64,000 bases of DNA from Kalmusia sp. IMI 367209 (taxonomy: Eukaryota; Ascomycota; Dothideomycetes; Pleosporales; Didymosphaeriaceae). Below the pieces are notes generated by a model. The model was not told the DNA's origin. It made no database searches and worked only from the letters and a program-made list of their open reading frames with translations. A program made the translations under genes and the position numbers. This document shows positions 32,283 through 44,680 of the stretch, piece after piece. Numbering within the stretch: position 1 is the stretch's first letter; every line of letters starts with the position of its first letter. The stretch covers positions 2,046,001 through 2,110,000 of the forward strand of contig JAPEUQ010000001.1 in assembly GCA_027946365.1 (NCBI GenBank), written 5' to 3'.

Positions 32283-35200
32283 CCCCGTTTAGTTGGATTG
32301 TCGATGCGCTGGGTGAGTGCTAGCGGGCATCTGGGGGGAGGAGGAGGAGGGCTGATATTCAGAGGGCGATGTGGACAGATGGCCTTTATGTTAGGCGACA
32401 GCTGCAGGGGCGCAGTCGCGCTTTCCCGATGCGGCGTAGCGGCCTAATCTAAATTAGAACGTACCCCGATCGCGCACGGCCTCCCTTAGGTGATCACACA
32501 GCTGCCTGTAACGAACCTTGCCTCCGTGTAGAGTGCTGCTCAATGCCTGGCCCGCTGCTGATTGCCCACGGCCGCTGGGTAAACTGTGTCCGTATCTTCG
32601 TCGTTATTGTGCCGTATTCTCGCTTTGGCACCCGCACCGCTTCCTCGTCGACGAGCCCGACTGCTGCTGCGCCGTCGAGGCGTCTGAGAAGCCGCCCCAC
32701 ACTCTCCCTTTGGCGGCGGGCCAACCGCGTTTCACACTCGGGGACCGCGTACTCAAGGAGGCAACTCCAGGGGGCTTCTGGTACATTCCCGCGAAACTGG
32801 CCCTAGCTACGCCTCGCCCAGGTTGGACCAGTGTTGGACGCTTGCGCCGTTTTGTTTCGACTGTACTCCTGCCCTCCCACGCCGTCTCCCCCGACAGAGG
32901 GCTGTGTCTTGCGCGCTCTGCTTTGCGTTTGCTGGACCTCGACGGCGCGGGCACAGAAATAGCGCGCCATCATCGATACCCACCTCGTCAGCCCACGGTG
33001 ACGCGGGCCTTGATGAGGATCCACTGGTGGCGCAAGAACGCACCCAAGCACGAAACGCTGCTCCGTGCCAGTCTGACGACGACCCCCCACGTGGTACCAG
33101 CTCAACACCTGTGCGCTGCATCCCTTTGCAAGTCACGCCTAGGTACATGATCAATATTCATATCGGCTCTCTGGATGTGACAGCTCGGCTCTGCCCTCCG
33201 CATGCATGGAAGGACTGCGGGAAGCCTTCTCGAACCATCTCTACCCCATACTCTTCATCTATTTCTCCGTGGCAGCAATATCCCCGCATACCCGCCCAAT
33301 ATGCAACGTCGGCTCTGCATATTGCGAGCCGTACTACGGTACAACGACCGGGAGATTTGCGCTTTTTCTGGGGTAAGAACCCTGTCGTGGGAGCACGAGG
33401 CCAGGCACAGGGGAAAAATTGTTGCCTCCGTCGTGCCGCCCTACCGCGCTGTCGCATGAACAGACTCTGTAGAACATATCATGGGTATTTGGGACGTTGC
33501 GTTCGAGAATCGGCCTCGAAATACAGTTTAGAGTCCGTACGGGAGGGCGGAGGGCGCGGGTGCAACTTCCGCCGGCGGAAATTCAAAGAGCCGTCCGGAA
33601 GACCCTTGATTATGCCATGCGACCCGATTAGGCAGTTGTATACTTTCAGATAAACCTCCAGCCGAGACCGACTACATCTTTTCGTCTTGAATGAAGGCCG
33701 GCAGCGGCCAGTGCAATCCCTTCTTTCATGAAATCATCACCCAAACCGTTAAGACAATCGCGACACCTGGGTCTGCATTGCGCATCCTGGCCGTAGCAAA
33801 TGGTACAAAGCAGCAAATTGGCTCTTTGAATCTTCCCAGAATACCTAATTTTTTTTCCTGCTGCCTATGGATTGCAATCCAGCGCGGGCCTACTCGCGAA
33901 CGCTCCTGAATGACCGCCATACTCGAGTCCAAAAGCTCGAACGATGGAGCGTCGTCAGTGTCACACGTGTTTCCTTGGTACGAGTCAATGTTTTAGTCTC
34001 GCCAGCGCTATCGAAATCCGGAAGTCCAAGGCAACACAATTTGGACCTATCAAATTCTAGCAAACGCAGCTGCCTGAACTTCCATCGTCAACATCTTCTC
34101 GTCGTTTCAACATCGCAATTTCCAAAGGACAGATTGCTATCCAACAAAACCCACGCTCGATGACGATAGTGCGCCAGCAGCCTCAATTAGGCCGACTCAG
34201 CCGCCATCATACACTAGACAACACGGCGCGGAGTATGACGCAGAGTATGACTCCGCGCAAAACCAGCAGTGGCGAATGATGAAGCTGTGAAAAAGCCCTG
34301 AAGGTGATTAGGGATAGGATTTGCTGGGGCGCTGTTCGCATCTTAATTGCACTGTCGTCATCAGGCGACCTGTCTCTTCTGACTCTCCCCTAGCATGGGG
34401 TCAGAAACACCTGGACGCCTCTTCTTTGCATGTCGTATCAAACAAGGCATTACCAGGGGATTATTCAATACTTTTTGAACACACCTTACGGAAAGGGCAG
34501 GTATACTCAATGCTTCCAGAAAAGGTCCACCTGCAGGCCAGAAGAGACACTTTTTACACTTCTCTCCCTCTTGGACTTAGTATCCGTACGTACGAGTCCA
34601 GCTGCGTCTACAGCTAACATTCAACAAATAACTACATGTTATAAGGCCCGACAAAATATGTTCAAACTGTGACCCAGACATACGCAGCAGAATTCTTCAT
34701 TCTGGGAATCAGTAAACTTTTTCAAGCGCAAGATGCTATTTGCATAAGATATAATTCTAGTTGCACGTGTCCCTTACTATCTACATAATAATATACCACA
34801 ATCGCACGCCATCCGTCGTTTCCCTTCTTGCATCGTCCTCTCACCACATTCTACTCAGCACTACCTCACACACAAATCTCCCTTGTCCCCATTTATCTCG
34901 AGCATATCATACACATCTACTGACTGCTCGATCCCCCATCAAACTCCTACAAGGGCACATGGTTCAGCAGCCAAGACACCCATGCCCAATGTCCAATCCC
35001 CAGCCAGTACAGACCCGAACGATGTTACTTACTCTGTTCTCGGTGTTTCCGTGGTCGGTGCCTGTTATTCAACTTATTTGAACGATAGCAGGACTTATGC
35101 TCTGCAGAACAGTAAGATGTGCAGAAATCCACTCTGAACCTTACAAATCAACGTAATTCCTAGATATGGTGATGTTGGTACTCATCCAGCGGGCTACAAA

Positions 35201-35815
35201 TGTGCGACTTGCTGCACACCGGTCCTAAGCTACAAGAGGATCCCACGAGCCCAACGCGGTAGACTATGAAAAGAATGACTCTAACCGTTGATTGAGTAAG
35301 GCTTTATTTGGAGCACACAGTACATAGGAAAGCGGATAGTGTTGCATCGGTACTGGGTGGCAGAGTGTTTCCCAGTCCCTCAATTATTATAGGAAAGAGT
35401 AAAGCGATACATTACGTGCTGCAACTTGAGCTATTATGAGGGTGGCTTACACACAATTGTAGTAATTGTGCAGGAAATATTCGCTCCCAATCGCCCTACA
35501 CTATTTACATTGAAAATGCGTGGGCTAGTGCCGAATGATCTGAAAGGAGCGGTCTCATAAGCGCAGTGGTAGTGATGATGTTAGGTAGCATAGATGGATA
35601 TGTTCAGTTGAGAAGGAGCATTGAGAGGGATTGTTACGAATACATGGAAGACAATTAAGCTAGCTATCTTCGAATGCCAACAGCGCCATCGATCCCATTA
35701 GCTTAACCATTCAAGGCACATCTTATCACCCCTTTTCTTCTTTCTCGTCTGTGCTCCCAGGAGTCACTCCAACCCATTCGTTCTTAAACGTTGAGCAAGC
35801 AGCAATCGAGACAGG
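32283..35815. other. Long intergenic region upstream of hacA
   Basis: About 3.5 kb. The part 32283-33650 is GC-rich with long overlapping frames on both strands (up to 276 codons). None resembles a protein family; they are probably by-products of base composition. This part should include the hacA promoter and leader. From 33650 to 35815 the sequence is more AT-rich. An 84-codon frame at 34883-35137 is marginal. A hairpin at 34226-34258 is listed separately. Confidence 0.4.
34226..34258. repeat. Hairpin with internal direct repeat
   Basis: Arms GCGCGGAGT and ACTCCGCGC are perfect 9-bp inverted repeats around a 15-base loop. Inside, GAGTATGAC occurs twice, 12 bp apart. The role is unknown. 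Confidence 0.6.
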
Positions 35816-36553
35816 TCATTCTTCTGTTCGTCCAATGATAGTAGAAGTGAGCGCTTTGGTGACGGTGATGAAGGTAGTAGTCGGTGTAGGAACGGGACTA
35901 GGAAGAATACTGAGCAGTGACGTTGTTGGCGGCGGCGGTGGTTGCGCACGCGCAGGATTCGCAGGAAAATGCTTGTGACGTGTCCTCCCCGTCGGTTGAT
36001 TCGTACAAACTTCTATAACAACATCATTCCCAAACCCACAACTGAAACTTGGCTCTTTGTACCAACTGCCATGTTCCAGATATGTGTTCTTACACACAGC
36101 TCCTGGCTTGCACCATGCGACTTTACACTCCCGCTCCTTCCACGGAATGTACATCTTGATGCCGCCATGCAGGAATGGGCAGTACAATGGATCCTCCGGG
36201 CCAACGTTCCTGTTACAATCTATGACACTGAGATCGTACCAGAATCTGTTGGTGGCTGGCTCCAAATTGTATTCTGCTTGAAGGATACCAGCAGGAGCAA
36301 CGGTGTACACAGGCAGGTCGCGGAATTTGATAGCGATGCCGCCTGCACCGTTGGATTCCATTACGTGGAGTCGTTCATCATGTGCAGGGACCACGATGTA
36401 AAGGTTATCGTTTTCGACAGTGTCTGGATGGATAACCCAGTAGTATAGGGAGTGATCACACTTGTTCTTGAAAATTAGGTTGTTGGCGGCAGAGATAAGC
36501 TGGGCGGAAAGAATAAGAAGGAGCATCCAGTATCCCAGAGTACGGGAGGCCAT
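35816..36553 (-). CDS. BYS1-family secreted protein
   Basis: This is a single exon of 245 residues. Start 36553 gives a signal peptide (MASRTLGYWMLLLILSAQLISA) followed by NNLIFKNKCDHSLYYW, the typical opening of the BYS1 (Blastomyces yeast-phase-specific) thaumatin-like family. Cysteines are spread over residues 30-180 (KNKCDHS, VIDCNRN, YCPFLHG, ECKVAWCKPGAVC, SFSCGFG, EVCTNQP). The C-terminal 50 residues are Pro/Thr/Ser-rich, resembling a glycosylated stalk, but no GPI signal is clear. An upstream in-frame ATG at 36628 would precede the signal peptide with a repeat-encoded segment and is less likely. BYS1 proteins are extracellular with unknown activity. Confidence 0.82.
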   Translation of the reverse strand: MASRTLGYWMLLLILSAQLISAANNLIFKNKCDHSLYYWVIHPDTVENDNLYIVVPAHDERLHVMESNGAGGIAIKFRDLPVYTVAPAGILQAEYNLEPATNRFWYDLSVIDCNRNVGPEDPLYCPFLHGGIKMYIPWKERECKVAWCKPGAVCKNTYLEHGSWYKEPSFSCGFGNDVVIEVCTNQPTGRTRHKHFPANPARAQPPPPPTTSLLSILPSPVPTPTTTFITVTKALTSTIIGRTEE

Positions 36554-37792
36554 GGCGGTGACGATGGGATGGTATGACTGTGTTACGATGGGATGGTGTG
36601 ACTGAGTAATAATGGAGCGAGGTGCCACCTAGAATTGTCGTTTTGCTGAATATGCTTGCTCGACTCAAACGACTTTACAGCTGTGAACCCGGACTTAACC
36701 TATCTGGTGGTATGCGTGGGCAATAACTCTCGAAGAATAATGTGGAAGAAAAGGGCGATTCTAGAGCTGAATGAGCAGAGATCGGCGGCAGCGACGTGCT
36801 TTATATCTCGTGGGCAGTACCAACATATCATGTCTTTGCCAATTTGATGACGAAAGTTCCGAATATTCATCCGGTCTGTCAAACAAGTGAAGGTACATTC
36901 TGCGGGTCCACGACGAGTAGAAGAGTAGTGAAGCTAGTTGCTGTACTTCTATATGTCAGCATTCAAATCATCGACATATAAAGTAGGCGTAAGAGACACG
37001 ATTGAATGACGCCTTTGAGTGTCCCTAACTGCCTGGTCAGGCTGAGGCGTTTCCAATACCACTCATGAATGGGCGGCAGACGGTGGACTTACCAAAGGTA
37101 TAACATATAGAACACAACACTCAACAAAATATTGAAGCGTCGAGCAGGCCTCAACAGATATTGTGCTGCAGTGGTGGCGAAGCTTGGCTGCCGAGTGTGG
37201 GTTTGAGGAGAAGTGCGCAGAATAGAGATGAAAACAATTGCCTTGTAGTCATAGGACAAAAGGGGTAGGAAGCAGCTGCGCAAAAGTGCTCCTCCCTATT
37301 GGCCTCAACAACCGGACACTGATACCGACACCCCAACTATTCCGCAGAAAAGAACCGTAATCATGCTTTGGAGAACAAAATGCAGTGGCTGCAAGAAGCA
37401 AATTAATGCTCATGTTCTACTTACGCCAAGCATGACTGAACATATCTCGTAGTGCTTCAGTCGTCGTCCTCATACATCAAGCAAATACTCTTGAACAAGC
37501 ATGATTGTATTTAGTCTGGCGACGAGCTACTATTATAAAAAGCGAGCATCTTTATCATATTGCACATTGTGCGAGGGGTATCGAAGAGGGCAATTTAGAA
37601 GCAAACCCCGAAACCAGTGACTGTGACCGGCACTGCAGCCGCGACCTCTGAACGCCATCGCCCATGCAATACAAACTTCAAGAAAAAAAATAAAAATCTA
37701 TGCCAAAAAATGGGACACAGTGGAAGACATCCCGAAACGCGTGATTCTCGTCACGTACGTGGGACGTTTAGAACCGCTCGTCTCTTGACCTC
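36554..37792. other. Intergenic with short tandem repeat
   Basis: About 1.2 kb without a supportable gene. Just upstream of the BYS1-type gene, GATGGGATGGTATGACTGTG is followed by a near copy of itself (about 36563-36610), probably in the 5' UTR. Confidence 0.45.
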
Positions 37793-38888
37793 CTAAGCAA
37801 CGGGCACCCTAGATCTGTCTCCACCCTTTTCAGTGATCCACTTCGGGTCGATGATATCGTCGATGGCCGCGTACATGAGCTTGTAAGCAGTGCGGATAGT
37901 GCCGTCGGACACATCGACCGCCGCCCCAATTTCCCTTAGGTGTCTTCGGGACGCCCATGAGGTGTGCCACGAGATATAGACAGGCACCTGTGATGGAAAG
38001 AGGAGAGCGACCAGCAGCCACGCCAAGTGTATTGACCTTCTGGGCACACTCTTCCGCGATCATTTGATACTTCCCAATGTTGAGCTTCGAACAGGCCCGT
38101 CCGATCAGCTCAGAGGCCGTCGTGGCTCTTGTGAGATTGAAAGCATTGGTGTTCATCACGGCACCATTACCAGAAGCCTTGGGGCCCTGCTCCTTCTTCT
38201 TGTGCTGTTGGAGATAGTTCTCAAGCACTTTGAACGTCCGACCAATTTCCTTCTTGGAGACCTTCGTGAGCTTGTATATTTCACGGAACGAGCGACCGCT
38301 ATCATGCTGGCGACAGGCTATGAATATGCAACCTGCTATGACGGCATCCTGTGATTTGCCCTTGAACACCTTGCCATCATCCGTGATCTTATATAGCAGC
38401 TTTGCGGATTCGGCGATGGTCTTATTGATGAAGTTGGACTCGCAGAGGGTGCTGATCTGGCCGTAAGCAGCCTGCAAAGACTTGTTGGCTTTGTCCGAAT
38501 TTGACTTGTTCTGTGCGCGCGAGAGTTCACGATGTCTATTGCTTGCGTCGCCGAACGCAATTTCGGTCTGCAGCTGAGAGCCATGCAACAGCGGGTTGGC
38601 CGCATCTCCAACGCGTGAGGGATCATCGTTGCCTTGGTCGTCGTTGGAGAAGGTACGCCATTCGGAACGGAAGTCTAGGTTCCTCTCAGACAGGACCCGT
38701 CCGCAGTCACCGCACACTGTATCACCGCGGGAGAAGTTCTCGACCAGATTCGGTGGGACTTCTCGACAGTCGGGGCACATGAGGATGACGTTCAGATCCT
38801 CACGCCACTCCTCCTCCTTCTTCTCGACCGGCATCTCGACCCACACCTCGCCAGGCGACAGCTGGCGACCGTCGGGTGCGAACGACAT
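37793..38888 (-). CDS. SUA7: Transcription initiation factor TFIIB, with one frame break
   Basis: The gene has no intron and would encode about 364 residues. The zinc ribbon has CPDC at residues 38-41 and CGDC at 59-62. The B-finger region follows (SEWRTFSNDD), then two cyclin-like repeats (AAYGQISTLCESNF to VLENYLQQ, and TTASELIGRACSKL to the C-terminus DGTIRTAYKLMY). TFIIB recruits RNA polymerase II to TBP-bound promoters. At plus positions 37933-37935 (CCC) the frame shifts by one base, between GVPKTPK and EIGAAVDV. The total length is one base too long and no intron can fit. As the gene is essential and normally single-copy, an extra base in the assembly is the likeliest cause. It diverges from ATP14 with 266 bp between starts. 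Confidence 0.93.
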
Positions 38889-39154
38889 GTTGATGCTATG
38901 AACGAGTGGCTTCGGCGACGTGCGACGACCGGGGGTGAGATGAGCAGCGTGGGTGTGCTGCGGTGAGCTGTGCAGAGACTGAGAGAAGAGAGCGCGGGTA
39001 TTTGAGAGCAGGCAGGCAGCCGTGGCTGACTAAGGCTAGCAAGCTGCGCTAGCCGTTCGGGGAGGCGGCTCTTTCCCTGACCGCGAGAAAAACAGCCGAC
39101 GACTTCACCTCTCCGAAGCTCCAGACAGCTCGACACCCCCCCGCATCCGACACC

Positions 39155-39642
39155 ATGCTTGCGCAATCCATCAAGGCTTCGGTGCGTGTGATCAATTGTT
39201 CTACTAGAGGCTGCTACTGACCCAATGCAGCGCCAGACGCTCGCACGCGTCGCCCGGCAGCAACCTGCCTGGGTCGCTCGCCGCACCTTCATCGTCCCGA
39301 CGGCCGTCCGGCAAGGTACCTCGTCCTCACCCATGTGTGAAACGCTCATACTGATGCAATTGGCGTACTGCAGCCGATCTCGTGCAGGACCTGTACCTCC
39401 GCGAGCTCAAGAACTACAAAGTCCCTCAGGTCAAGGCCTCCGACGCCGAAGGACACGTCCAGAAGTTCGCCATTCCCAAGGCCCCGCCATCTCCTGAAGA
39501 GGGCGACCTTGCCAGCGAGTTGAAGGCATACGAGACGCAGCAGGTGGAGCTCGAGGGCTCGACATCGTCGGAGTCGGGCGCGGCACCGGTCGAGGAGGAC
39601 TGGTTCGAGGAGGAAGAGGAGGAGGCGCCGGCCGCTCATTAG
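39155..39642 (+). CDS. ATP14: Mitochondrial ATP synthase subunit h (Atp14)
   Basis: Exons 39155-39181, 39231-39315 and 39374-39642 give 126 residues; introns are 49 and 58 bp. A basic mitochondrial presequence (MLAQSIKASRQTLARVARQQ) is followed by the conserved mature start ADLVQDLYLRELKNYKVPQV and FAIPKAPPSPEEGDLASELK. The C-terminus is very acidic (EEDWFEEEEEE). The protein belongs to the F-type ATP synthase peripheral stalk of the inner membrane. The short first exon is supported by phase and by the presequence character. Confidence 0.92.
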
Positions 39643-41204
39643 AGTTGCATCGAAGAGGTCACAATGTGTATAAAATAGTCGGGTGTGTCATTATCGGGCA
39701 ATATAGCAGCATCCAAAACGCTTCAAGGAACCATTCCATCACTGCCTGAGCAGGGAGCACATATCACGTGATTGCACATGCACATAGATCAACTTATACG
39801 TAGGCCCATGTAAAAGTGCATGTGGCCCAAGGTCGCAAAAGCTCTATGCATGTATTCTGGTAGCATTCTGGATGATATAATCTTGGTATTCGCGTGGCGC
39901 TCCGTGCCGTTGTTTGCCACTCCCACACTAATAATAGACATGGAAGTATTGGAGAGATGCAGCTGCTACTTACTTCCAGAAAGGATTTACAAGCTGCCTG
40001 GGTCAGCACAGGTCGGTGAAAGAATTTATTGATACAAAAATCCAATTAGTAACATGGGTCGACAATATCGCTTTAGCTACATGTACCTGGCTCATCTCGA
40101 CCGTCTTGCTGTAATTGATAATAGAAGCTGGCGGGTATGTCGGGTGTAGAGCTGGATTGATGGCCTGATGGCACGGCACTTCGAAGATTAGCGAGACCCA
40201 CGCCGACTGTTGTACGAGGAGGCTGTAATGCACTATTGTGCTACCCACATGGTCAATAGGTGAGGCGTTTGGTGTACCCGTCTCAAGTCCGCCAAGCAGT
40301 CAAAGGTCACCTGCAACCTTCGGCGGCAGATGCGGACGAGAGCGGACGATAAGCTACCGGTACATGTACCATAGGCTCTCCCCAAGAGTACGTCAGACGT
40401 GGATATATGCACCGTTCTATAGCCAGGTACCAGACATGTCCGAAATTAACTGGGTGCAGACGGCACAAAGCTCACTGCCCACCAAGATGCAGGTCCGGTA
40501 AGAACGACGACATTGGCATATCGCACGAGCCACGTTCTCTACGTGAAGCAGAGCGGGCCTGCCGTCACACGCTGCACCAGCGTGCGCCCTCGTACGGATG
40601 GCTGCAGGTGGTCGCGGCAGCACCTTGTGAGCTCGGACAGGCACGCATGATGGCATGCTGGTAGTGAAGCAAATGCCCCGACGGCTCGCGGATTTGCGTG
40701 CAGGAGGAGCAATTTGAATCTTGATCGCCGCGAGGCGAAGCCACCCGAGATCAAACCTGCTGATGAACCCTGCTAGTCGCAGCGCTGCGTCTACATAGCC
40801 TGCACCTCTGCGACACCAGTCCAATTTACCGAAATCAGCGTCAACGCTCGTCTTGCGAACAGCTCCGCGCCATTTAGTGCTCCCAGTCTGCGTTTCCATC
40901 CCAAAGCCCCGTCGGTCGCTACCCTCACCGTCCCGCCACGCTCGCTGTCTCTTCCCTAGCCGCTGCTACACCCGTCTATTTCCGTCCGGGAGCCTCAACC
41001 TGCCTGCACACCCCCGCTGACGTCTCCGCCCCTGCCCTTCGTTCTGCACGCGGACTGCCACTTCACGACCCTGAGGCCCGAACAGTAGCTCAGCACCAGT
41101 AGCCCTTGCCTTGCTGCGAAACATGAGCCCATAGAGTTCCACATCCGCACCACGAGGAAGCTCGTGGGGAAGCAACGCCGCCGATATATTCCCCCTCCAC
41201 TACC
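39643..41204. other. Intergenic, no gene seen
   Basis: About 1.56 kb. Frames near 40407-40899 overlap on both strands and look non-coding. The right end is GC-rich and C-rich, as expected for the leader of the DUF1765 gene. Confidence 0.4.
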
Positions 41205-44200
41205 ATGCATGCCGTCGCTTCAGCTCAGCGCGGTCACGATCTGCTCTCCAACGCTCTCCGAGGCCGCAACCGGGCTGTCTCAGAAGTCCTGCCCCCGCCG
41301 CCCGAACGCCAGCCTGAGAAGACGCAGCTGCCAAAGGCTGCCAGCTACACCTACTTTCCCCGCGTGAAGGACTTGGATGATCCACAGCTGCTCGAGTTGA
41401 AGGGAACCATATCCGAGGAAGAGTTGAAGACGGGGAGCAGTCCAGATGAGTCGTACACACCGTCGGATGGCTCGAGCCCCGACGAGGACGGGCCGCACGG
41501 GGAGCGGATGCCAGAAATGCCGCAGCTGAGACCCAGCAACTCGCGCCGGTCGTCGAGATTCCTGCCTTTCTCCAGCAAGAGCCGCGAGCCTTCCGCAGAG
41601 CGCAAACCCGAGCGCAGCCGCAGCAACAGCCTCAAGCGATCCGAGAGCTCGAGCACGATATCGCCGGTGCGCTCGTTGACACGGCTGCGGAGGAAGAGCT
41701 TCGTCTCGTCAAGGTCCTCTTCACCCACCAAAGATACAGGCAGCCCCGTCAAGGAGAGCGAGTCGCGCAAGAATTCATTGAGTGTTGAAGCCAACAAGCG
41801 GAAGGCACTGACATCGACGAGTAGCATTCCTGAGGAGTCCAGATCGAGCGACGCGGGCGACAGCCCCGCGACGCACAAGCATCGTGTTCTCACTAAAAAG
41901 AACAAGCGACTCAGCAGCTTCTTCACTGCCTCGTCCACAGACCCTGTCCCGCCGCCTCCTGCAGACGAGCCGCCTGTGCCCCAGCTTCCGAAATCGTTCT
42001 CTACAGACAAGCTTCCTTCCTATGTACGATCGCCAACCAGTCCGACCCATATCCCTCCTCTGCCGCAGCATATTATTCCAGACAAGCTCAAAGGTCCCAA
42101 GACGGAGCCACGCAAGAAGGACGAGCTCTGGACCGTGTTCCGGACGCTCGAGGCGGACCTCCGCAAGTAAGACATGGTCACCTGTGTTATTTACTTAGCT
42201 AACAGCTACTTAGGTTCCAACACAAGTCCATTGCTTTCAAAGCCAATGTCGTGCGCACGACGCTTCTGCCATTCCTCCGTACTTACGCTACACACTCTTC
42301 AAATCAAAAGCTCCGCCCGGAGGATCTGGATCGGCGTGCCAATATCCTAAATGGATGGTGGACCGGCCTTTTGGAGCTCCTTTCGGGGCGCAATAATCAG
42401 TCTATATCCGGTACAGATCGCCCGGCTATTCTGGAAGGCGTCGCTGGTATCATGGAGAGGCCAGAATGGAGACTGTCGCCTTCGCCTTTTTGTGCCCTTG
42501 CGGATCGGGTCGAGACAGCATCTACCAACACCACCAAGTCTGCAGGCTCCAATTCGTCTTCCTCTTCCGACTTCCTAGCTGAATCAGTCTATCATAATGT
42601 CCGAAATATCTTCACACAGAATCTTCTCTCACAAATGGCTTTTGCAATAGACAAGATGGCACTTCGAAATGCAGCAGCTAGCCTGGTAACCTTTTGCGGC
42701 AAGACATGCGCATATGCCTTTTGCTTTTGTCCTGGAGTTGCCGACATCATGGTGCGTCTGTGGGTTCCCTCTCATGACATGATGAAGCGGGTCTTGGAGG
42801 AGTCAGGTGTGACGAGGCTGGACAGGCTCGACGCCGTATCAGAAAACATCATTTCCGCTTTCCCACCGATGCTGCAGTCGCTGAAATTTCAGTCTCTTAC
42901 TGCACTCGCCCGGTTATTACGCCGCCCTGGAGCTATGCCCCTCGGCACAGCCAACCTTGATTGGTATGGTCCATGGGTCAAGCGTTGGTCAGGCGCTGAG
43001 AGTGATCTGTTTTATGTCTTTGTGAAACATTATCATATACTCATTTCTGATTTCCTTCCGAAGTCCCCAACTGGAATACAGCGCATTTGCGCACCTGGTA
43101 TGATTATGGTACATGCCCAGGTTTTGGTAAACCTAGACGCAACAATTAACCGCCACACGACCCCTCAGCAGTCTGAGGAGGCGACAAACAATGCATCAAC
43201 GATCACCTTTGATGATGTCTTGGGGGATCCGGACGCCTCTGCTTCGACTGTGCCTATTCCTCCAGCGAATGCCACTCGACAAATGGCAGAAAACCGCCTT
43301 ATAATGTTGCTGCGCGATTTCCTTTCGGAGAGAAACTCGCATATCGCCCCTGCTAGACAGATCTTTGCCGAAAGTTTCAATTGTCTTTTGAGGGCAGCAG
43401 CGCGAAAAGTCTCAATCTACGACAATAATGCCTGCTATACTCTCTGTGACTTCCTGGAGGAAGCATTTGTGATCTTGGCTCGCTACGAACAGACCTCAGA
43501 CGACAATCACTTAGTTTTGGATTGGCCATTTTGGATGTCTGTCTGTAAATTGATGGCTTCAAGTCATAACACCGCCACAGAAATCAAGCTGTTTGCTTTC
43601 TTGTATAGTACCTGGTCGGTTCTTGTCGCGGACGAGCGTCGCAAGGAAAGCCTTTGTTTGGACTTTCTGCTGGAGCCGGAATTTTTCGAGAGCAGATTCA
43701 ACCACTGGTGCCCAATGGTTCGTTCTTATTATATGCGACTCCTCTGCTGGAGAATCGCTCGTTTTGATGGAGCCGAGTCCGCTATCGAGATGTATGCAAC
43801 CTTTTGCCAGCCCTCTCATACTCTGCTAACATCCGATAGTAACATCATGACGGCACTGAGCCATCGTTTACGCTCGGTCTGGTCTCATTACCTTTGGCTT
43901 CGTGAACAGGCCGAGAGCAGGCGAGCTCTTCCACCCTCAACGCAAGCTTGCAATCCTGCGCCCGGGAGACGTTTCCTCATCATACGTAATGATAATCCTA
44001 TTGTCACCAACGCTCAGCCGTTTCTTTCTTTCGACGGTGTAGTCCAATCCCCGACGTCGAGAAGAGCCTCGGACACTACAAAACTCTCACATGATCGTCC
44101 TCTCTCATCTGCCTCGACCGACTCTCAAGATTTTCCGGACGAGAGTTCGACCAAGGGTCGTTGGAGCATCCTTCGTAGTTTCATCGGTGGTGCTCCGAAA

Positions 44201-44680
44201 CAGACTGCAAAGTCAAAAACTGATGCATTCAAGAAGGAAAAAGAAAACCTAAAGATAAGTGGCACTGGGGCCTCTATTGACACATCGGAGTCTACATCCA
44301 AGGACGCGGATGAGGTCAGCACCACTCCGTCCCCTTCACCGCCCACGCATCGGAGCTACAGTTTCCGGTTCTCCTTGGAATGGGTAGACAAGCGTTTTGG
44401 CACCTACCAAAACATGCGCCTCAGTCCACCACGCTTGCCGTTGCCAGCGCAGATTCTCCTCCAGGACAAAGGAATCAACATCACCGTAGTCTCAAGCTCA
44501 CAACCAACCGGACCCGCAGCAGCATCCAGCCGATATGCTGGTCGCGCCCTTGCCGAATGGACGTTTGTCTCGCACGAATGCCAGAACTTTTTCGACCGTC
44601 GGAAGAACGAGGGGGTCCCTTCCAACAAATTAGTCGAAACACCCACACTCGCTGTAGAAGCTTTCAGGCGTCCTGGATAA
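41205..44680 (+). CDS. DUF1765-domain protein, 1142 residues
   Basis: Exons 41205-42166 and 42214-44680 are joined by a 47-bp intron with a GCTAAC branch site. The first 300 residues are disordered and Ser/Arg/Pro-rich with many SPxK-like sites (SPVRSLTRLRRKS, SSPTKDTGSP). A helical domain starts near DELWTVFRTLEADLRKFQ and fits the fungal DUF1765 family: WTGLLELL, PGVADIMVRLW, WYGPWVKRWSG and FNHWCPMVRSYYMRLLCWR. The last 200 residues return to a low-complexity region and end with YAGRALAEWTFVSHECQNFF, a conserved-looking tail. The biochemical role is unknown. It is intact with no frame break over 3.4 kb. Confidence 0.85.

Noticed and set aside
32518..33653. Long plus-strand frames of 210 and 276 codons upstream of hacA
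   Set aside because: They overlap each other and opposite-strand frames, are low in structure-forming residues, show no motif, and fit GC-rich non-coding sequence.
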